Assembly: GCA_020073365.1 (NCBI GenBank)
Contig: JAIQFL010000019.1
Location: forward strand, 1-54,586
Direction: 5' to 3'
From: Terriglobia bacterium
GTDB taxonomy: Bacteria > Acidobacteriota > Terriglobia > Bryobacterales > Bryobacteraceae
DNA: 54,586 nt
Positions 1 through 7,654 of the stretch are shown piece after piece. Position 1 is the stretch's first letter; each line of letters starts with the position of its first letter. A program made the position numbers and the translations under genes. Under the pieces are notes generated by a model that was given only the letters and a program-made list of their open reading frames with translations, made no database searches and had not been told where the DNA came from.

Positions 1-6
1 CATAAT

Positions 7-50
7 GTTATAGTTCCGATTGGCCTGCGTCTCCTAATCGGTACTATAAC
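7..50. repeat. 15-bp inverted repeat with 14-bp spacer
   Basis: The arms GTTATAGTTCCGATT (7-21) and AATCGGTACTATAAC (36-50) are complementary at 14 of 15 positions. The element is AT-richer than its surroundings and lies in the roughly 200 bases downstream of the kinase gene, where I see no coding sequence. It could be an operator for a gene left of the window, a transcript hairpin or the end of a small mobile element. There is no T-run typical of an intrinsic terminator. Confidence 0.5.
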
Positions 51-56
51 AAATCT

Positions 57-70
57 GGCCGATATCGGCC
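57..70. repeat. Perfect 14-bp palindrome
   Basis: GGCCGATATCGGCC is a perfect palindrome 6 bases after the preceding inverted repeat. It is a possible protein-binding site, but a palindrome of this size in GC-rich DNA may be chance. Confidence 0.3.
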
Positions 71-206
71 ACGGGATCTCAATGTGCGCGCGAGGCCTAA
101 TTTTACAGGCATTCCGAGCCGATTTAGTGTGTTGCAGATCTCCACCGGTGAAGCCCGGTTATGCCAGAGAACCGATAAATTGTGAGTTGTTATTGTTGAG
201 GGGACC

Positions 207-1691
207 CTAAGGCCGCTTGCTCGGGTCGGGCCGCGACGCCGAAGGAATGCCCTTGGCTTCATCCGCCCGCGGCTCTGGCTCGGAGTCCGTAGCTTTACGG
301 CGTGGGTGGAAGATCCGATCGAAGGTGCGCACCACGACATTCCGGCGCTTCCCGGATGATGCTTCCGCGGCGCCCGTCTTGACCTCGGCAGGGGGACTGG
401 GTTCCTTCGCCAGCACAGGGGGCGTCTCCGGTATTGACGGTAACGGCAGAGGATATTCGGCCGCCCTGGTCTCCCGAACCACCGGAGGCGCGGGGGCGCT
501 TGGTTCGTCAGGCAAGGAACCGCTGACGCGAAGGCTCTTGGCCGCAAGTGGTGCGGCTCTTCGCGCTCTCCCTCTCGGCGGCCCCGGCGGTGGAGTTGCA
601 GGAGCCGAATCCGGATTCGATGTCACGCCTGCTGGCTCGATAGACGCCTGGGGACCCGCGTCGCCGATGTTCGGTGCGAGGGCCGGCTGGACCGGCTGTG
701 TAGCCTCGTTCGTGCGCAGGCTTTGTACTGCCGCCCGAGGAGCCGCTGGGTGGCGAACCACGGAGAAGGAATAGAAGCTCGCCGCGGCGAGAATTGAACA
801 GACCCCACCCATCAGCAGAATGCGCTTGGGCAGGCGATAGACGGCCGGCGCGATCTGGGCCGGAGCAGCCGGCGCCACAACCTGTTGCAGAGCGGCGTGG
901 AAGGCGGCAGCGGTCTGAAAGCGCCTGGCCAGGTCCTTCTCGAGGGCCGTCAGGATCACCTGATTGAGTTCCGTCCCGATCGTGGGGTCCAACTCAACGG
1001 GCGGTTGCGGTGGGGAGCTTTGGTGCGCCGACATGACTGCAAATGAAGTTTCGCCCGTGAAAGGCAGCCGCCCGGTGACAATCTCATACAGGACTACACC
1101 GGCGGAGTACGTGTCGCTGCGCGAATCCACGACGCTGTTGCCGAGCCCCTGCTCTGGCGACATGTAGCAAGGGGAGCCGGCGAACTCACCCGATTGCGTG
1201 AGCCGCGGGCTTGCGAGGGACCGCGCCAGACCGAAATCGGTCAACTTCACCGATCCATCCGGAGTAACGATGATATTCTCCGGCTTGATATCCCGATGCA
1301 CCACGCCCTGGGTGTGAGCGTGCGAGAGCCCCGCAAGCATTCCGAGTGCATAGCCGATTCCCTGAGCGAGGGGAACACGGCCGCGCGCCATAATGGCGCT
1401 CAGTGGCTCTCCGCGCACCAGCTCCATGACCAGCGCCAGACCGTGCGGCGTCGGGAACGCGTTGTATACGGCAGCGATATTGGGATGCTGGAGGCTGGCT
1501 TGAACCTGGATTTCGCGCAGGAAACGCTGTTGGTCCTCGGCTACATGAACGTGCCCGTCCACCAGAACCTTGAGGGCGTCTCGCCGGCGTGTAATAACGT
1601 GTTCGGCCTCAAAAACCTCGCCATAGGCGCCTCCACCGATCCTCGAAAGGATCCGGTACTCTCCAAGCTGGCTGCCCACTTCAAGGCTCAT
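207..1691 (-). CDS. Membrane-anchored Ser/Thr protein kinase
   Basis: Predicted Hanks-type (PknB-like) kinase of 494 residues. The kinase domain covers about residues 11-270, with the glycine loop GGGAYGEV (19-26), the ATP-binding lysine in DALKVL (K41), the catalytic loop HRDIKPEN (132-139), the metal-binding DFG (152-154) and the SPE motif (178-180). All catalytic residues are present, so it should be active. One membrane segment follows (about 291-311), then a Pro/Ala-rich, basic tail of about 180 residues on the other side of the membrane with no recognisable sensor domain. The ATG at 1691 was chosen because it immediately precedes the domain; in-frame codons upstream read as unrelated low-quality sequence. 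It lies 43 bases after a second kinase-like gene on the same strand and is probably co-transcribed with it. Confidence 0.93.
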   Translation of the reverse strand: MSLEVGSQLGEYRILSRIGGGAYGEVFEAEHVITRRRDALKVLVDGHVHVAEDQQRFLREIQVQASLQHPNIAAVYNAFPTPHGLALVMELVRGEPLSAIMARGRVPLAQGIGYALGMLAGLSHAHTQGVVHRDIKPENIIVTPDGSVKLTDFGLARSLASPRLTQSGEFAGSPCYMSPEQGLGNSVVDSRSDTYSAGVVLYEIVTGRLPFTGETSFAVMSAHQSSPPQPPVELDPTIGTELNQVILTALEKDLARRFQTAAAFHAALQQVVAPAAPAQIAPAVYRLPKRILLMGGVCSILAAASFYSFSVVRHPAAPRAAVQSLRTNEATQPVQPALAPNIGDAGPQASIEPAGVTSNPDSAPATPPPGPPRGRARRAAPLAAKSLRVSGSLPDEPSAPAPPVVRETRAAEYPLPLPSIPETPPVLAKEPSPPAEVKTGAAEASSGKRRNVVVRTFDRIFHPRRKATDSEPEPRADEAKGIPSASRPDPSKRP

Positions 1692-1734
1692 GCGGACCTC
1701 CGTGGGTCGCCGGCGCGCATCCGTCGCGGCCCCG

Positions 1735-2994
1735 TCATTTGGCGAAAAGCCATAGCGCCACCAGCAATACGCCCACACACGCACTGGCGGTGCCGCCGAT
1801 AATGAGCTGCTGCCTCGACAGGGATACGCTTGCGACCGTCGCAAGGAACGCCGCCACTGGCGCCATCGATGGAACCGGATCGGGCACGGTCCTCAGCGGG
1901 ACCCACGGTTTGAGCGCCGCCGGCGCAGACGGCCCGGCCACGAGCCCGCCGGAGACTGCCGGAGGAGCCGGGACGCCGGGCTTCTGGACCCGGACCGCTG
2001 CCCACGCGACGAATGGAGGGGCCGCGGCCGGCACCGGTTCGAGCGCCGGCGCTGCCTGCCTGTGGCCGGACGACCGCGGCGTTCCCGGCTGAGGGTCGAT
2101 GGCGGCCATGGTTCCGCCTGCGGCGGGCACAGACGGAGCTTGTGTCACAGGCTGAACCCGTGCGGACCGCGGCGCCCGGCATCCTTTGACCAAGGCTTCA
2201 TCGAAGTCTGCCGCGGTCTGATAGCGGTCCGCGGGATCCTTGGCGAGCGCCTTCAAAACCACCCCGCCGATTTCTTTGGGAACGGCCGCGTTCACCTCGT
2301 TGGGCGGAGAGGGCGCCTGGTGGACCTGGGCCGCCATCAATTCAAACTGGCTTTCGTGGTTAAAGGCAGGACGGCCGCAGAGCATCTCATACAAAACCAT
2401 CCCGGCCGCATAGAGATCGCTGCGAGCGTCCACCTCGCCGATTCCTTTGATCTGTTCCGGAGAGATGTACCTCAGGTTCCCAATCGTCATGCCGACCTGC
2501 GTCAGCTTGGGGCTGGCCGCTCCCTTCGCCAAGGCAAAGTTGGCCAGCTTGAGAACCCCACCGGGGCTGATCACGATGTTTTCCGGATTGATGTCGCGAT
2601 GTACGATTTTCTTCTGATGCGCATAAGCCAACGCGGAAATGACCTGCCGGCTCATGGCGACGGCTTCGGCCCAGGGCAGCGGTCCGAGGAGCAATTTGTC
2701 GGCCAACGTGGGCCCTTCGACGAGTTCGGTGGTCATCACCAGTTGATTTTCCAGCACGGTCACGTTGAACAAAGTGACGATGTTGGGATGGATCAGGCTG
2801 GCGTGTACGTGCATTTCGCGTAAGAAACGATCGGACCGTTCCTGATCGTCTTGCGCGGGTTCGGGAAGAGCTCGCAGAGCCTCCAGTCGCCCAAACCGTG
2901 TATTCCTGACGCGAAATTCGATTCCGTTCCTCGAGCGCTTCAGAATGTCGAGGAATTGATATCCGGAGTACGTCTCCCCAAGCTGGAATTCCAT
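1735..2994 (-). CDS. Ser/Thr pseudokinase, membrane-anchored
   Basis: A 419-residue protein with the Hanks kinase fold and one C-terminal membrane segment (about 396-416). It aligns position by position with the downstream kinase but has lost key residues. The glycine loop is degenerate (KRSRNGIEF), the ATP-binding lysine is arginine (R41 in EALRAL), and the metal-binding DFG is NFA (152-154). HRD is kept, but the catalytic-loop lysine is asparagine (HRDINPEN). The C-terminal lobe, with SPEQ and the APE-region helices, is well preserved, which suggests a selected scaffold or allosteric regulator rather than a decaying gene. It is first in a two-gene operon with the active kinase. Loss of phosphotransfer is inferred from the motifs; atypical kinases with alternative residues exist, so weak activity cannot be excluded. 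Confidence 0.88.
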   Translation of the reverse strand: MEFQLGETYSGYQFLDILKRSRNGIEFRVRNTRFGRLEALRALPEPAQDDQERSDRFLREMHVHASLIHPNIVTLFNVTVLENQLVMTTELVEGPTLADKLLLGPLPWAEAVAMSRQVISALAYAHQKKIVHRDINPENIVISPGGVLKLANFALAKGAASPKLTQVGMTIGNLRYISPEQIKGIGEVDARSDLYAAGMVLYEMLCGRPAFNHESQFELMAAQVHQAPSPPNEVNAAVPKEIGGVVLKALAKDPADRYQTAADFDEALVKGCRAPRSARVQPVTQAPSVPAAGGTMAAIDPQPGTPRSSGHRQAAPALEPVPAAAPPFVAWAAVRVQKPGVPAPPAVSGGLVAGPSAPAALKPWVPLRTVPDPVPSMAPVAAFLATVASVSLSRQQLIIGGTASACVGVLLVALWLFAK

Positions 2995-3257
2995 CAGGTC
3001 TCCTGGCCGCTGGGCAGGGGTGCTAAGCCCATGCCGTTCCGATTCTAGGGCGGAGCAAGTCGGAGATCAATTGGTAGAACGTTATCAAACCTTCGCCAAC
3101 CAAAGTTCGCATTGAGCGTGGCGGGCGGCGAAGAAGATCTGGTTTATCCTGTGTTTTATGTAAGTTGCGTGGCGGATTCGGAAGGGGCAAGGACCCGGAC
3201 CAACTTCTCGGTGGTGCTCCCGATTTGTGCGGCCCGGCACGGTTGGAGCCGCGATTC

Positions 3258-4139
3258 TCATCGCTTACCGGCCCCCAGGGCAGCCATCGCTCGCGCGTGC
3301 AGGCCACGGGATTGCATTCGGTCGCAGTATCGTTCAAACCCTGGCGCCGGACCCTTCCATTCAAGCTCCTCCACCGTTTCAAAAACCGGCACGTCCAGCT
3401 TCAAAGTCGCCAGTGTCCGATACAGAAGGGCATCGTTCCACTGCTCGAACAATACCGCGGCCAGGCGTTGGGCGCCGCGGATCGAAGGATTCCATTGCCG
3501 CCAGTCCTTCGGAACGTCTTCGAAATGCGGAAACTCTGAGAATGTCTGCGCCGCGGCCTTCGGTCCCCATCCCGGCAGCCCCGGAAAACCATCCGCGCTG
3601 TCGCCGACCACGGCCAGGTAATCCGGAATCGATTGCGGTCTCACTCCCCACTTCGCTAAGACGCCGGCTTCATCGCGCAAGATCCCACGCCTACGGTCCA
3701 GTTGAACCACGCGGCTCCCCACCACGCACTGAGCCAGATCTTTGTCCGGAGTGCAGACCAACACCTGGCCGACCCGGTCATCCCGGGCCGCTTTAGCCGC
3801 GGCGGACGCAAGCGCATCATCCGCCTCGTAGCGGACCATCGGCCATACCTTTACCCCCAGGGATTCGAGCGCTTCTTCAAGCACCGGGAATTGCGCGAGC
3901 AAAGTCGCCGGCACACCCTCGGAGGTCTTGTATCCCGAATAGAGATCGTTCCGGAACGACTCCACCACGTGATCCGTGGCGACCCCGACATGAGTCGCCC
4001 CTCCTTCGATCATCCCCAGAACCGACGTCAGAACGCCGCGCACCGCGCCGACTTCATTGCCATTTGTATCTAATCCCGGGGGCAAGGCAAAGAAGTGCCG
4101 AAACAACTCATAAGTTCCATCAATCAAATGCACATCCAT
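3258..4139 (-). CDS. 5'-3' exonuclease, FEN/Pol I N-terminal type
   Basis: A 293-residue protein resembling the stand-alone 5' nuclease domain of DNA polymerase I. It contains the N-terminal acidic motif HLIDGTYELFR, the DDALASAA metal site, CTPDKDLAQCV, and the helix-3-turn-helix region VGDSADGFPGLPGWGPKAA. Members cleave 5' flaps and RNA primers using two divalent metals. The ATG at 4139 is preferred because the family begins almost directly with the HLIDG strand; a GTG at 4163 would add eight residues. It is transcribed away from the FHA gene at 4417 and towards the kinase operon, 263 bases upstream of the pseudokinase start. No polymerase domain follows, so it may act in repair or primer removal alongside a separate polymerase. 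Confidence 0.88.
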   Translation of the reverse strand: MDVHLIDGTYELFRHFFALPPGLDTNGNEVGAVRGVLTSVLGMIEGGATHVGVATDHVVESFRNDLYSGYKTSEGVPATLLAQFPVLEEALESLGVKVWPMVRYEADDALASAAAKAARDDRVGQVLVCTPDKDLAQCVVGSRVVQLDRRRGILRDEAGVLAKWGVRPQSIPDYLAVVGDSADGFPGLPGWGPKAAAQTFSEFPHFEDVPKDWRQWNPSIRGAQRLAAVLFEQWNDALLYRTLATLKLDVPVFETVEELEWKGPAPGFERYCDRMQSRGLHARAMAALGAGKR

Positions 4140-4416
4140 ATGGTTTCCGTGCCGCGTCGCCACTCATTGTGCATCATCGTGCCCACCATCCCCACTTCCG
4201 GCCAGATGACAGAATACACCACCGGAGGGATCTTCGCCGGGATCGAACGCCGCAATTTCCGCGGCCGCCTCTCTCCCGCCGATCTCGAAAGAGCCCCTTC
4301 ACCGGCAATCGAGTCGCTGCCACGAGATACTCGACTCTGGCGGTTCCTTCCCCGTTTGCGGCTCGAAACGCGCTTAGAACCAGTCTCTGGGATAGAGTAG
4401 TAGCAAGGCCCGCATT

Positions 4417-5196
4417 ATGGCAACGATGTCGCCACAGCCTCCACCAGCGCTGCCGGTTCGAGCTCGGTTGGTATCGCACCTTGGCGCCACAGCCGGCATC
4501 CTGTATGAGCTGGGCGACGGCGCCACACGTGTAGGCCGAGGACCGCAAAACGACCTGGTGATTCAAGGCCCCGATGTCGCCAGTGTCTCGCTGCAACATC
4601 TGGAGATTCGCCGCGAGGGTAACAGCTTTCGGATTCGAGATCTGGACAGCACCAACGGAACATATTTGAATGGCGAGCAGATCACCGAAGCCGAACTGTG
4701 CGCGCCAGCCACCATCCGGTTCGGATCTCAAGGTCCTGAGCTGGTCTTCACTACGGAAGAGCCTAAACCCGGCGAATTCGACAAGACGATCCCTATTCCG
4801 GAGGGTGTCCTCAACCCGCCCACTGGCCCCGCGCCCACTTTGCCATCCGAAACGTACGAAGGATTGCTGTCGAAAGCCGTGGCGCGCGCCAGGCATGCGC
4901 GGCTAAAAGGTTTGAGCGGCCAGACTCTGACCATCATGCGGGAGACGCTCCAGCATGCCCTGCGGCACACCAGCCGGCGTTTCCACATGGTTATTGGCGT
5001 GCTCGCAGCGGGACTGGTAGCCGTGGCAGGAGGTGCGGCGTGGAAGATATCCGTATTGGATCGGGAGAAGCACTCCATCGACCAGCGCATCCACGAAGTC
5101 GAGACTCAATTACAGAGATCGGCCGGCAGCCTCGCGGAGTCCGACCGCCTGGTTTCCGAGCTCTCCGATTATCAGAATCGGGCGCAGCAACTGTAG
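4417..5196 (+). CDS. FHA-domain membrane protein, 5' half of split gene
   Basis: A 259-residue product with an FHA phosphothreonine-binding domain at about 20-95 (TRVGRGPQNDLVI, then the conserved DSTNGTYLNG). A Pro-rich linker, one membrane segment (about 191-211) and a coiled-coil stretch to the end follow. Translation stops at TAG (5194-5196), and the same frame then continues without interruption into a lytic transglycosylase domain. The codon context reads Q-Q-L-TAG-Q-S; a single CAG-to-TAG change inside a Gln-rich coiled coil would explain it. As read, this half would be a truncated membrane FHA protein lacking its enzyme. Nearby kinase genes make phosphorylation-dependent control of cell-wall cleavage a reasonable but unproven idea. 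Confidence 0.85.
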   Translation: MATMSPQPPPALPVRARLVSHLGATAGILYELGDGATRVGRGPQNDLVIQGPDVASVSLQHLEIRREGNSFRIRDLDSTNGTYLNGEQITEAELCAPATIRFGSQGPELVFTTEEPKPGEFDKTIPIPEGVLNPPTGPAPTLPSETYEGLLSKAVARARHARLKGLSGQTLTIMRETLQHALRHTSRRFHMVIGVLAAGLVAVAGGAAWKISVLDREKHSIDQRIHEVETQLQRSAGSLAESDRLVSELSDYQNRAQQL

Positions 5197-5202
5197 CAGA
5201 GT

Positions 5203-5862
5203 GTGTTCTACCGGTTTGGGCCACACCAAAAAGAGAACTTCCTGATCCAGGAGATCCGGGCGCTGATGGCGGAATTCGGCGCGGAAGTATACAGCGTGCC
5301 ACCGGAGTTCGAAGAGCGAGTCGGCCACTATATCGAGCAAGACCAGGGACCCAACCGCCCGCTTGTCGCGCGGGTATTGAACGATGCCCCGCAACTCGGG
5401 GTCATCCGGCAGGTGCTCCGTGAGGAGCAGTTACCCCTGGACTTAGCTTACATTCCTCTGGTCGAGAGCGCCCTGGCGCCTGACCAATCCAGTGCCGCGG
5501 GCGCGCGCGGCCCCTGGCAGTTGACCCCGGTGACGGCCAGAACATTCGGTTTGCGCGTGGACAAGCAGATCGACGAGCGGACGGATCTGACGAAATCTAC
5601 ACGCGCGAGCTGCCGCTTCCTCCGTGAATTGATCCTGGATTTCGGCGCCGGCAGCTCGGTCATGCTGGCATTGGCGGCATATAATTCGGGGCCCTCGAAG
5701 GTCAAGCAGGCCGTGATGAATACGGTCCACGACCCGATCAAGCAACGCAACTTCTGGTATCTGTATCGGGTCAACGCGCTGCCGAAAGAAACGCGCGAAT
5801 ATGTTCCCAGGGTCGTCGCCGCCATGATCATCGGCCGCAACCGCCGGCATTTCGGGTTTTGA
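5203..5862 (+). CDS. Lytic transglycosylase (SLT) domain, 3' half of split gene
   Basis: A 219-codon open frame continuing the FHA gene after the TAG. It carries the Slt70/MltD-type lysozyme-like fold: YIPLVESAL with the probable catalytic glutamate, GARGPWQLTP, and AYNSGPSKVKQA. Such enzymes cleave the MurNAc-GlcNAc bond of peptidoglycan to form 1,6-anhydro-MurNAc. The only nearby start is the GTG at 5203, two codons after the TAG and without a Shine-Dalgarno sequence or signal peptide. On its own this half would stay in the cytoplasm, away from its substrate. It is therefore best read as part of one original protein of about 481 residues whose N-terminal membrane anchor placed this domain outside. 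Whether it is still made depends on readthrough, reinitiation or a sequence error at the TAG. Confidence 0.8.
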   Translation: MFYRFGPHQKENFLIQEIRALMAEFGAEVYSVPPEFEERVGHYIEQDQGPNRPLVARVLNDAPQLGVIRQVLREEQLPLDLAYIPLVESALAPDQSSAAGARGPWQLTPVTARTFGLRVDKQIDERTDLTKSTRASCRFLRELILDFGAGSSVMLALAAYNSGPSKVKQAVMNTVHDPIKQRNFWYLYRVNALPKETREYVPRVVAAMIIGRNRRHFGF

Positions 5863-5937
5863 CGCGCACTATGCGACGCCCGTGCCCTCAGGATCCGCCC
5901 AAGGGCAAGAGACTGCACCGAGGCCCGGTATGACCGG

Positions 5938-7569
5938 CTAGCCGTTCAACGTCCACCCCGGACGGTACTGCCGTTTGAGGTAGTCGTTGGCCTCCGTCGC
6001 ATTGGTGATGCGGCCGGCTGCCGGATCGTATTCGAGGCGCTTGCCCACGCGGTGCGCCACGAGCCCGAGCAGCATCTGCTCGATCATCGTGCCTGCGTAA
6101 TCGAAGTCGCAGTGGGTCTTGCTGCTGGTGCCGTGCACCACGCGGTTGCTCTTGCCCTTGCAGGCTTCGATCCACTCCATCTGAAACAGGCTGTCGCCGG
6201 TGGAGATTGTGCGGCCGGCCTGTTGCGCCAACAAGATCGACTGGACGTTGGTGTTGGGCAGGCCCAGGGCGGCCGGTATCCCGCCTTCCATCAGTTGCAC
6301 GGCGGGAAAACCGTTGGGCCCGACCTCCGCGCTGGGCATTGCGGTGAGACCCGCGGGGAGGCCTCGGCCACCCGCCGCTCCACGGCCGGCGGCTCCTCGT
6401 CCGCCCCCGCCGGCACTGCCGCGACCTGCGCGTGCCGCCTGCGTCACCTGTCCGGTGCCGCCGATCAGCGGCAGCGTTTCTTCCTTGCCGCGCCGTTTGT
6501 AATAGGTCAAGTCGCCGTCATCGTTATTCGGAATGATGATGCGGCTGGTGAAATCGGCGAGAATGGTTCCCTTGGTACCCTCGAAGATCGCGCCGTTGGC
6601 GATTCGCGATACGTCCATGTAGTTCTTGGGCGCGGGCGGTTTCAGCCCGCCCTGATACCACACTAGCGTGACCGGCCCGCGCCAGGTGTTGGCCGGATGG
6701 TCGAAGCTGACTTTCAGCTTCACCGGCGTGATATCGGGGTTGTACTTGTCGCTCACATCCTGGTCCACTTCGATGGCCGTAGGCGCGCCCGCATCGATCG
6801 CGTTCCACAGGAGGTCCATCGTGTGCGCGCCCATGTCGCCCATCTGCCCGACTCCAAAATCGCGATACATGTTCCAGAACAGGCAGTTCAGGCCGGAGGA
6901 GCCGCCGAAATACTGTGGGCTGTAGGGATGGTAGGGCGACGGCCCGATCCACTGCTCGTAGTGCAGGAACGATGGCGGTATGCCTTCGCCCTGCGGGTAT
7001 CCGGGCCGCGGCAGTACGCGGCTGTCCCAGCCGTGCACGGTCTTCAACTCGCCCACCGCTCCATCCAGAATCAGTTCGCGCACGCGCTCGAAGTTGGGGT
7101 AGGCGTGGCGCTGCGTGCCGTGCTGCGTCGCCAGCTTGACTTTCTGCTGCAGATACTTCGCACGCACGGTGCGCACTTCGTCCACCGTGATTCCCAGCGG
7201 TTTCTCACAGTAGACGTGCATACCGCGGTTCATCGCCCAGTTGGCGATGAACGCGTGGTGGTGATCGGCCGTGCAAATGATCACGGCCTCGACGTCCTTC
7301 TGATCGAGAACCCTGCGCCAGTCCCAGTACGTCTTGGCTTTGGGGAAAATCTCCAGCGCTTCCTTGGTGCGATTTTCGTTCACATCGCATAGCGCCACCA
7401 CATTTTCGTTCATCAGCACGTTGTAGTGGGCAGTTCCCCGTCCCCATACGCCGATGAGGGCCAGGTTCAGCTTGTTGCTCGGGGCGTTCTGGCCGCGTAG
7501 CGTGCCGCTCTTCAGAATGAGGAGACCGGCTCCGGCGGCCGCGGATTTCAGCAAGTCGCGTCGATGCAT
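5938..7569 (-). CDS. Tat-exported Gfo/Idh/MocA-family oxidoreductase
   Basis: A 543-residue NAD(P)-dependent oxidoreductase of the Gfo/Idh/MocA family. The N-terminus HRRDLLKSAAAGAGLLI is a twin-arginine signal, so it is probably folded with cofactor and then exported. The Rossmann half carries LALIGVWGRG and the family motif CEKPLG (about 121-126); the C-terminal half carries GDMGAHTMDLLWNAI. Such proteins in Acidobacteria usually act on sugars or polyols, but the substrate cannot be read from sequence. A Gly/Ala/Arg-rich low-complexity insertion (about residues 377-408) interrupts the C-terminal domain; it is too long for a normal loop and probably forms a disordered surface. The ATG at 7569 puts the RR pair at residues 3-4. 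Divergent from the gene at 7655. Confidence 0.9.
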   Translation of the reverse strand: MHRRDLLKSAAAGAGLLILKSGTLRGQNAPSNKLNLALIGVWGRGTAHYNVLMNENVVALCDVNENRTKEALEIFPKAKTYWDWRRVLDQKDVEAVIICTADHHHAFIANWAMNRGMHVYCEKPLGITVDEVRTVRAKYLQQKVKLATQHGTQRHAYPNFERVRELILDGAVGELKTVHGWDSRVLPRPGYPQGEGIPPSFLHYEQWIGPSPYHPYSPQYFGGSSGLNCLFWNMYRDFGVGQMGDMGAHTMDLLWNAIDAGAPTAIEVDQDVSDKYNPDITPVKLKVSFDHPANTWRGPVTLVWYQGGLKPPAPKNYMDVSRIANGAIFEGTKGTILADFTSRIIIPNNDDGDLTYYKRRGKEETLPLIGGTGQVTQAARAGRGSAGGGGRGAAGRGAAGGRGLPAGLTAMPSAEVGPNGFPAVQLMEGGIPAALGLPNTNVQSILLAQQAGRTISTGDSLFQMEWIEACKGKSNRVVHGTSSKTHCDFDYAGTMIEQMLLGLVAHRVGKRLEYDPAAGRITNATEANDYLKRQYRPGWTLNG

Positions 7570-7654
7570 GGATACACGCGTATCACGGATACCCGGTCGA
7601 ATCAAGCCTCCCTGTTCGCGGAGAAGGTCGAGGCGAGGGCCATTTCACAGGTCA

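Noticed and set aside
5203..5862. Transglycosylase half as an independent gene with its own start
   Set aside because: The GTG is two codons after the TAG, has no Shine-Dalgarno and gives no signal peptide; the split-gene reading is simpler.
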